Shown in pieces: positions 1-5,652 of a stretch of 9,747 nucleotides of DNA. Below the pieces are notes generated by a model. The model was not told the DNA's origin. It did not search any database and was given only the letters and a program-made list of their open reading frames with translations. The position numbers and the translations under genes are program-made. Numbering within the stretch: position 1 is the first letter of the stretch; the number at the start of each line of letters is the position of its first letter. Source of the stretch: Treponema sp. (GTDB taxonomy: Bacteria; Spirochaetota; Spirochaetia; Treponematales; Breznakiellaceae); NCBI GenBank assembly GCA_031263435.1, contig JAISFT010000027.1, positions 1-9,747 on the forward strand. Reading direction: 5' to 3'.

Positions 1-27
1 GAGATGCTGTATAATCACTGCGCGGTT

Positions 28-1383
28 TTACATTTTAACATTATTGCGGAAATTGACCGAAAAATTCCGGTCGGAAATTTCCTTGACACTCCCGTTCTGG
101 CCCCGGTATTTGCCGGGACTCAGGCCCGTGTAGCTTTTGAAAATTTTTGAAAACCAGCTTTGATCCTCAAAACCGCAGGCCCCGGCTATTTCGCTGAGGG
201 ACTGGCTGGTCTCCCGCAGCAAACGGCTCGCCGCCTCTACCCGCAGTTGATTAAGGTAACTGGAAAAATTTTCACCCATCTCCTCTTTGAAAATGGTGCT
301 GAAGTAGGGCGCGGACAGGCCGGACATATCCGCCACTTCTTTCAGGCTTACCTTCCGGTGATAGTTTTCCTGCAGATACCGTTCAACCTTGCGCAGGGCC
401 GCGGCATGACGGACCCCCTGAAAAGAGAAGATCTGCTCTGCCATCTGTTCCACCATTACATTCAGCACATCCGTCAGTTCTTCGATGGACTTTGCATCCT
501 CGATACGCTTGATATTGCCGTTGTTTGTTTCCAACTGGTCCTGATCGAGACCGGCGGCAATGCCCCCTGTGCCCGCCCGGGAAAGAAGCACCACGATCTC
601 TATGGCCCGGAACTGGATATACTTGTATTCCCCGGGATTGGAAAAAAGCAGGGCTGCCAGTATATCATTCAGGATGGCCTTCCCCGACTCGGGATCTCCC
701 CGGCGCAGGGCCGTAAGGAGCTGCCGTTCCTTGTCCATGGGATAACCGGGGAAATCGTTTCCCTGCGGATATTTCAGCTCCAGTTCCCGGATGCTGGCCA
801 TAAGCCGGCTCTGCTGCTGGGCCCGGCGCTTGATAGTTTCGTAGTAATGCTCGTTTCCCGATGAAAGCGATTCTGCACAGATGAGCATCAGCTCCGCCAG
901 GGCCCTGACTTTTTCCGGTTTTGCATAGGGAAACTGTTCCAGTTTTGCAAGAAATTCCGGGTCCGTTACCGGCTCCCCGTCGGCATAGCTTATTTTTGAA
1001 CCGTCGTCACGAAAACCGGAACCCAGCAGGGCTCCCACAAAACGGCTCTGAACATAAATAGGGCTGGTCCAGAACATAAAGCCCAGGGGGCAGCGATAGG
1101 TGTAGCTGCCCCCATAACGGTACGATTCCCTGATGGCGGTAAAATGCAGGTTGTCACAGGGATTGGGGGGAGCCTCGGTAACATGCTCCGGCACCGGATT
1201 ACCGGTACGGCGAACACAGTGCAGGCACATATTACGTTCGGAAAAAGCCTCCCCGAAGATCTCGGGAACCACTTTGCAGTTATAATCATGGACACAAACC
1301 ATGGCCCCGGTTGCCTTGGCATAGTTATTCAACATGCTGCAGGCCTTTACCAAAAGCGATTCTGTCCCTTCGTTTTTAGACAT
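28..1383 (-). CDS. PocR-sensor AraC-family transcriptional regulator (downstream copy)
   Basis: Predicted cytoplasmic one-component regulator of 451 aa. The N-terminal part (about 8-175) looks like a PocR ligand-binding domain, with a cysteine set at C53, C56, C76 and C98 and the typical RCPLG...FWTSPIY...GALLGSGF core. PocR domains are thought to sense small hydrocarbon derivatives; the ligand here is unknown. A central helical segment (about 217-270, with LRRGDPE and VVLLSRAG) is common in AraC regulators of this type. Residues 328-428 form a full two-HTH AraC domain, ending in the GFEDQSWFSKIFKS...SPGKYR signature. The ATG has AGGAG seven bases upstream (1391-1395). It follows its 472-aa paralogue by 18 bases, so it is probably the last gene of the four-regulator operon, unless more lie left of the window. 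It differs from its paralogue by lacking the long linker before the central segment and by a short asparagine-rich tail. The regulator class is secure; targets and effector are unknown. Confidence 0.93.
   Translation of the reverse strand: MSKNEGTESLLVKACSMLNNYAKATGAMVCVHDYNCKVVPEIFGEAFSERNMCLHCVRRTGNPVPEHVTEAPPNPCDNLHFTAIRESYRYGGSYTYRCPLGFMFWTSPIYVQSRFVGALLGSGFRDDGSKISYADGEPVTDPEFLAKLEQFPYAKPEKVRALAELMLICAESLSSGNEHYYETIKRRAQQQSRLMASIRELELKYPQGNDFPGYPMDKERQLLTALRRGDPESGKAILNDILAALLFSNPGEYKYIQFRAIEIVVLLSRAGTGGIAAGLDQDQLETNNGNIKRIEDAKSIEELTDVLNVMVEQMAEQIFSFQGVRHAAALRKVERYLQENYHRKVSLKEVADMSGLSAPYFSTIFKEEMGENFSSYLNQLRVEAASRLLRETSQSLSEIAGACGFEDQSWFSKIFKSYTGLSPGKYRGQNGSVKEISDRNFSVNFRNNVKM
48..82 (-). 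other. Imperfect stem-loop near the 3' end of the last AraC gene
   Basis: Arms at 48-59 (GGAAATTGACCG) and 68-82 (CGGTC, three unpaired bases, AATTTCC) can pair over 12 bp around an 8-base loop. It lies inside the coding region, ending about 18 bases before the stop codon at 28-30. The transcript beyond it is A/T-rich but has no clean run of U, so I call it a structure of unknown role, not a terminator. Confidence 0.35.
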
Positions 1384-1393
1384 ACTCTATCTC

Positions 1394-1409
1394 CTGGTTT
1401 ACTAACCAG
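1394..1409 (-). promoter_or_regulatory. Small stem-loop spanning stop codon and ribosome site between the two AraC genes
   Basis: On the transcript the sequence is CTGGTT-AGTA-AACCAG, a perfect 6-bp stem with a 4-base loop. It contains the stop codon of the upstream AraC gene, and its 3' arm includes the first two bases of the AGGAG ribosome site of the downstream gene. A ribosome ending the first gene would open the stem, so it could help couple translation. No T-run follows, so it is not a terminator. Confidence 0.35.
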
Positions 1410-2820
1410 CGTGATAATTATCCAGGGAATATCCATTTATTCCCCCCTGCTCCCGGTATTTCCCGGGGCTGTAACCGGTAAAACTTTTGAAGATCTTGGA
1501 AAACCAGCTTTGGTCTTCAAAACCGCAGGACTCCGAAATTTCGTTAAGGGTAGTCCTGGTTTCCAGAAGCATGGCGCAGGCCTTCTCTACCCGCAGCCGG
1601 TTCAGGTGGGAGGAAAGATGTTCTCCCATTTCCTCCCGGAAGATGGTGCTAAAGTAGGGCGCGGAGAGCCCCGATGCGCTGGCAATTTCTTCAAGGCTGA
1701 CCTTGCGGGTATAGTTTTTCCAGATAAACCGTTCTGCCCTCCGCAGGGCAGAAGCATGGCGCAGCCCGTGGAAAGAAAATATCCTTCCCGCCATCCGTTC
1801 GACAATGCGGTAAAGGTTAACCTGCAGCTCCTCTATGGTTACAGAATCGTTGATTTTCTTCAAATACAGGTTGTTTTCCTCAAGGAGATGATCGTTTTTC
1901 TTTTCCGTGGTACAGGACCGGGAAAGGAGCACGACCAGTTCTATGGCCCGGCAGCGCAAAAAATGCAGATCGCCGGGGCGCATTGCCTTCAGGCTGTCAA
2001 GAATATCTTCCAGTATCCTCCGGGCAGCGGCGCCGTCCCCCCGGCGCAGGGCGGCAATCAGGAGACGTTCATCGGAACCGGGCTGGGTAGCCTCCTGCAA
2101 CCGTGCGGCCAGCGGCTGTTCCGGAGACAGCGACTCCCCGGATGTAACAGCAGGTGGTTCGCTTTCTTTCTGTTTCCCGTTTTCTCCGGACAATCCGGAT
2201 AAACCGGCGTTAATGGCGGCCGGTTCAAAGCAGTTGATACCGCAGCGGACATCAAAAGTACCGATATCGGCGGAGATCTGCTGCGCGCAGATCAGCATCA
2301 TCTGGGCCAGGGCCTTTATTTCCTCGAAATTCCGCCGGGGAATCCTGCCAAGATCGCTTTTGATCTGGTCTGCCGCTGCTGTGTCGGAACAGCAGGACTG
2401 TACCCGATTCAGGGCCTCTTCCTGATCAATTCCCAATACATTCCCCGCCATCAGGGCGCCGGCATAACGTCCCCCCGAATAAAGGGGGCTGACCCAGAAC
2501 ACCAGCCCTAAGGGACACATATAGATATATGAACTCCCGAGTTTACGGGATTCTTCTATGGCATTTTGATGCACATTCTCACAGGGAAAGTCCCCGGAAA
2601 GGCTGCCACCTTCGGAATTCAAAGATCTCTTGCAGCAATAACCGCAGAGAGAACCAACAGTCATGTCTTTATTGAGGATCAGAGCCTTGCTGCCGGGATC
2701 GATTACCGATACTACACAATCGGCAGCTTTTTCGTAGGTTGTAAGAATGGCGCCGACTTTGGAAAGCAATGGTTCGGTATCCCGGCTTTTGCTCATATTT
2801 CCTGGCTGTAATTTCAACAT
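1402..2820 (-). CDS. PocR-sensor AraC-family transcriptional regulator (upstream copy)
   Basis: Second PocR/AraC regulator, 472 aa, clearly a tandem duplicate of the 451-aa neighbour downstream. The PocR-like domain (about 16-185) keeps the cysteine set C59, C62, C80 and C102, with an extra C63, and the MCPLG...FWVSPLY...GALMAG core. A linker of about 45 residues (205-249, rich in Ser, Gly, Glu and Pro) not present in the neighbour precedes the LRRGDGA...ELVVLLSRS helical segment. The AraC domain is at 358-457. The start is ambiguous. The listed ATG has AAGGGGG six bases upstream. A second ATG at 2794-2796 (Met9, MSKSRDTEPLL) lines up with the neighbour's first residue (MSKNEGTESLL) but has only AGGA three bases away. 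I kept the upstream start because of its better ribosome site. The gene ends in tandem stops TAG TAA. It may be co-transcribed with the LuxR genes upstream or read from a weak promoter in the 78-base gap. Confidence 0.93.
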   Translation of the reverse strand: MLKLQPGNMSKSRDTEPLLSKVGAILTTYEKAADCVVSVIDPGSKALILNKDMTVGSLCGYCCKRSLNSEGGSLSGDFPCENVHQNAIEESRKLGSSYIYMCPLGLVFWVSPLYSGGRYAGALMAGNVLGIDQEEALNRVQSCCSDTAAADQIKSDLGRIPRRNFEEIKALAQMMLICAQQISADIGTFDVRCGINCFEPAAINAGLSGLSGENGKQKESEPPAVTSGESLSPEQPLAARLQEATQPGSDERLLIAALRRGDGAAARRILEDILDSLKAMRPGDLHFLRCRAIELVVLLSRSCTTEKKNDHLLEENNLYLKKINDSVTIEELQVNLYRIVERMAGRIFSFHGLRHASALRRAERFIWKNYTRKVSLEEIASASGLSAPYFSTIFREEMGEHLSSHLNRLRVEKACAMLLETRTTLNEISESCGFEDQSWFSKIFKSFTGYSPGKYREQGGINGYSLDNYHAG

Positions 2821-2859
2821 TTTTCGCCCCCTTGCGACATAAAAAGAAAAAAGTCTTCA

Positions 2860-2887
2860 ATTCTACATCTTATGGGACAATTTAGAA
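2860..2887 (-). promoter_or_regulatory. Possible weak promoter upstream of the PocR/AraC pair
   Basis: In the 78-base gap between the LuxR and AraC pairs the minus strand reads TTCTAA (2887-2882), a 16-base spacer, and TAGAAT (2865-2860). The -10 matches five of six positions, but the -35 only three. A pyrimidine-rich tract and AAGGGGG precede the ATG at 2820. No terminator hairpin is visible after the LuxR gene, so read-through from upstream is equally possible. Confidence 0.25.
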
Positions 2888-2898
2888 CGGAATACACC

Positions 2899-5652
2899 CT
2901 AACGGCTGATTTTTTTTAGAATCCCTGAGGCCAGAGCAATTCTGACGGCATCCGCCCGATTCACCGCTCCGAGTTTTTGGTAAATATTTTTTATGAGTTC
3001 TTTTACGGCGTTCAGTGAAAGATTCTCCTGATCCGCTATCTCTTGCCTGGTAAGGCCCCGGGACAGGGCAGACAGCACTGCTTCTTCCCGGCGCCGCAGA
3101 ATCGTTCCACCGTCTTTCCGGAATTCCGCGGGCTTTGGTCCGTGCGCCGCGGCGGCGGTAATCATTTTACCATAGGCGGCGGCACGGTTCCTCAGCGATT
3201 CAAACCATTCCGCCGGTATACGGCCGCATGAAATTTCCTCCGGTTCCGGGTTTTCTGCAGCAGGCAGGGAACCGGAAGCCTCCGCGCCGCCCTGGGCAAG
3301 GGAAGCAAGGAGCCGCATATCTTCCCCCAGTTCTATAAACGGGGTATCAAGGCCGTAATCCCTGCTTATCTCCCAGGCTTCTTCCAGTTTTTTCATGGCG
3401 GACAGACGATCCTCCAGATGCAGATAACAGGCCGCCTCCAGGACAGTCCTGTCCAGCTTCCCCAGGAGAAAACTATCAAGCCTGTTGTAACCTTTCCCCT
3501 CCGCCAGCATGGAGAGAGCCGCATCGTAATGTTTTTCCGCATAGAAACACTTGGCCTTTACCAGAATTACCAGGGGCCGGAGGATATCGCCTGTCTCTCC
3601 AAATTCAAAATCGCTGCGCAGCCAGGAGGCAACCAGGAGGGGCTGTCCGGTCTGGGCATAGAACCAGCCGCATTCAATGTCGTAAAGGACATAGCGGTTC
3701 CGGTAATCTTCAATATCAAGCTGGGCCCTGAACTGTCTGAACAGCTCTTCCATTTCAGAAAAATTTCCGCCATGAATGGCAATTTTAAGCAGGAAAAAAA
3801 GCCCCCGGTTTTCGGTCTCGTACTGACGGCTTCCCCTGGCCTGTATTATTGCCTGCCGGGCAAAATTTTCCGCGGCCTTCAAATCCCCCTTATAGTAGCA
3901 ATACTCGCAGCGGCCCAGGGAATCAAAACCGGCATGGTGGCCTTTCCCCATTTTTGCTATCAGGGGCGCGGCCGGGGCATAGGCCTGAAAATATGTTTCG
4001 AATTTGTGCTGTTCCGCGGGAAAACCAACCTGGCAGATATAGGAAGATACGTTGCCCTGACTAAAACTTTTGCTGACAAGAACGTTTTTGGCGGCAAAAT
4101 AACGATAGGCTTTTTCGAAATACGGGGCAAAGCCGTAGTTTCCCGTATAACGGCAGGTAAAAATTCCGATATAGCCCAGGCAGAAATACACCGGGGCAAG
4201 AATTTGAATGTTGATGGAATAGAGATTCTGTCCGGCCTCTCCCGGACGGAATTCGGGGATCTGTCCCTCAAATTGGGCAATTGCCTGCCGGCAAATGGCG
4301 GCGGCCTCCTCAAAACGGCTCATGGCAAAAAGCAGCTTGGAACGCGCGACAAAACGCAGATACAGGGGTATCTCCCGGTACTTCATTCCTTTACAATCAT
4401 CATCACCGGTAAGCTCCTCGTCCTCGTCCTCCGAAAGCATCCGTTCAACAACGGACAGAAAAAAAGAAGCTGTTTCGCCGGATATGATTATGGGAAGGGT
4501 AAAAATCAAATTAAGCAGGCCCCGGTAGTCCCTGGCCTTTTCGTAGTACATGGCGGCGTCCATCCGCAAATTGTTGTCAAGGCACCATTCGGCGCATTTA
4601 CAGTAAACATCGCGCCGCTCTTCGACAGAAAGCTCCTGCTGTTTTGCTTTAAGGAATTCGGTAAGCAGGTTATGGATACGATAGCCATTGAGGTAGGAAT
4701 CGTAACGGATGAGGGGGGTAATTTTTTCCAGCTCCAGCCGCTTTTCCCCGGTACGGTCCAGTTTATCCAGCACTTCCAGGGGCCAGTGTTCGCCAAGGGA
4801 AAGCTTGATAAGGAACGACCGGGTATCTTTGTCCAGGGAAGAAAAAAAGGAACTTTCGATCATGTTAAACAGGGGAACTTTTACCAGTTCGGGGGAATAG
4901 CGGATCTCATGCCGGTTCTGCCTTATCGCATCCTGGGCTATCAGGCTTATTACCTGGGGCCAGCCTTCGGTATCCCGCCAGAGCCGGTCCATATCATCCC
5001 GGGGAACCGTCAGATGCTGCATGGAAAAATACGCGGCCATCTCCCCGGCGGTAAAGCGGAGATCCTCCACAGTAACTCTGGCAAGAAGCCCCTTGGAAAG
5101 AAGGGGCAGGATCTTAACTTCCGGTTCGGTACGGGCAATAAGAATTACGGAAGTGCTTAAAAGGGGAAAGGCCAGGATACGATCAAAAAGCCGCAGCATG
5201 GCGGGGTCCTGAATTAAATGGAAATCATCGTAGACTATCACATAATGAAGAATGTCCTCGGCCGGGGACGCAGAAGATTTTATGGCGGCCTTCATCGACT
5301 CTTCAATCAGAACATAAAAACGATCAAACTGCCTGTCCGTTTCGGGGAATCCCAGTCCCAGCAGGGCATTTCCCAGCTCAAGATTCTTCAGGGCAACGCA
5401 GGAGCATAAATTTTCCCAAAAGTGCCGGGTTATGTTGTCCCGCAGCGAAAGCTGGACCCACATGGAAACAACAGAATAACTTTCCAGGAATGAATACACC
5501 GCCGATGTTTTGCCGTAGCCCTGGCCGCCCACCACCGTTATTACCGGATGCTGCAGGGCCCGGTCCAGGGTTTCGTTCAGCCGGGGCCGTTCAAAATAAT
5601 AGGGCGGCGAGGAGAGGGGATGGGGTTCCCGGTAGATGATTTTTCCGGCCAT
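2899..5652 (-). CDS. MalT-type LuxR-family ATPase transcriptional regulator (downstream copy)
   Basis: Large signal-transduction ATPase regulator of 917 aa, the size of MalT (about 900 aa). Domains in order: an N-terminal NTPase with Walker A GGQGYGKT (42-49), Walker B VIVYDD (138-143), LIART (171-175), DLRFTAGEM (197-205) and DTEGWP (227-232); a winged-helix-like part (about 270-335); a long helical TPR-like region (about 345-790, e.g. CEYCYYKGDLKAAENFARQA at 582-601); and a C-terminal LuxR HTH (852-914, RRREEAVLSALSRGLTRQEI...YQKLGAVNRADAV). In this family, effector and ATP binding drive oligomerisation and promoter activation. The effector here cannot be inferred. The ATG overlaps the stop of the upstream paralogue by one base (TAATG) and has AAGGA six bases upstream (5659-5663), so translation is probably coupled. 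An acidic patch (408-419) interrupts the helical region. In the HTH the usual TVKxH is AVKEL. No autoinducer-binding domain is present. Confidence 0.93.
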   Translation of the reverse strand: MAGKIIYREPHPLSSPPYYFERPRLNETLDRALQHPVITVVGGQGYGKTSAVYSFLESYSVVSMWVQLSLRDNITRHFWENLCSCVALKNLELGNALLGLGFPETDRQFDRFYVLIEESMKAAIKSSASPAEDILHYVIVYDDFHLIQDPAMLRLFDRILAFPLLSTSVILIARTEPEVKILPLLSKGLLARVTVEDLRFTAGEMAAYFSMQHLTVPRDDMDRLWRDTEGWPQVISLIAQDAIRQNRHEIRYSPELVKVPLFNMIESSFFSSLDKDTRSFLIKLSLGEHWPLEVLDKLDRTGEKRLELEKITPLIRYDSYLNGYRIHNLLTEFLKAKQQELSVEERRDVYCKCAEWCLDNNLRMDAAMYYEKARDYRGLLNLIFTLPIIISGETASFFLSVVERMLSEDEDEELTGDDDCKGMKYREIPLYLRFVARSKLLFAMSRFEEAAAICRQAIAQFEGQIPEFRPGEAGQNLYSINIQILAPVYFCLGYIGIFTCRYTGNYGFAPYFEKAYRYFAAKNVLVSKSFSQGNVSSYICQVGFPAEQHKFETYFQAYAPAAPLIAKMGKGHHAGFDSLGRCEYCYYKGDLKAAENFARQAIIQARGSRQYETENRGLFFLLKIAIHGGNFSEMEELFRQFRAQLDIEDYRNRYVLYDIECGWFYAQTGQPLLVASWLRSDFEFGETGDILRPLVILVKAKCFYAEKHYDAALSMLAEGKGYNRLDSFLLGKLDRTVLEAACYLHLEDRLSAMKKLEEAWEISRDYGLDTPFIELGEDMRLLASLAQGGAEASGSLPAAENPEPEEISCGRIPAEWFESLRNRAAAYGKMITAAAAHGPKPAEFRKDGGTILRRREEAVLSALSRGLTRQEIADQENLSLNAVKELIKNIYQKLGAVNRADAVRIALASGILKKISR

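Noticed and set aside
48..82. Rho-independent terminator at the end of the regulator operon
   Set aside because: The hairpin is inside the coding sequence and is followed by mixed A/T sequence without a U-run.
2821..2898. Terminator between the LuxR and AraC pairs
   Set aside because: There is a T-rich run on the minus strand, but no GC-rich hairpin before it; a true terminator is not supported.
3418..5160. Long open frame (580 codons) on the plus strand opposite the 917-aa LuxR gene; similar long antisense frames at 1144-2202 and 6279-7502
   Set aside because: These lie wholly opposite well-supported regulator genes, show no recognisable domain, and recur in equivalent places of the paralogues, as expected from codon bias on the complementary strand.
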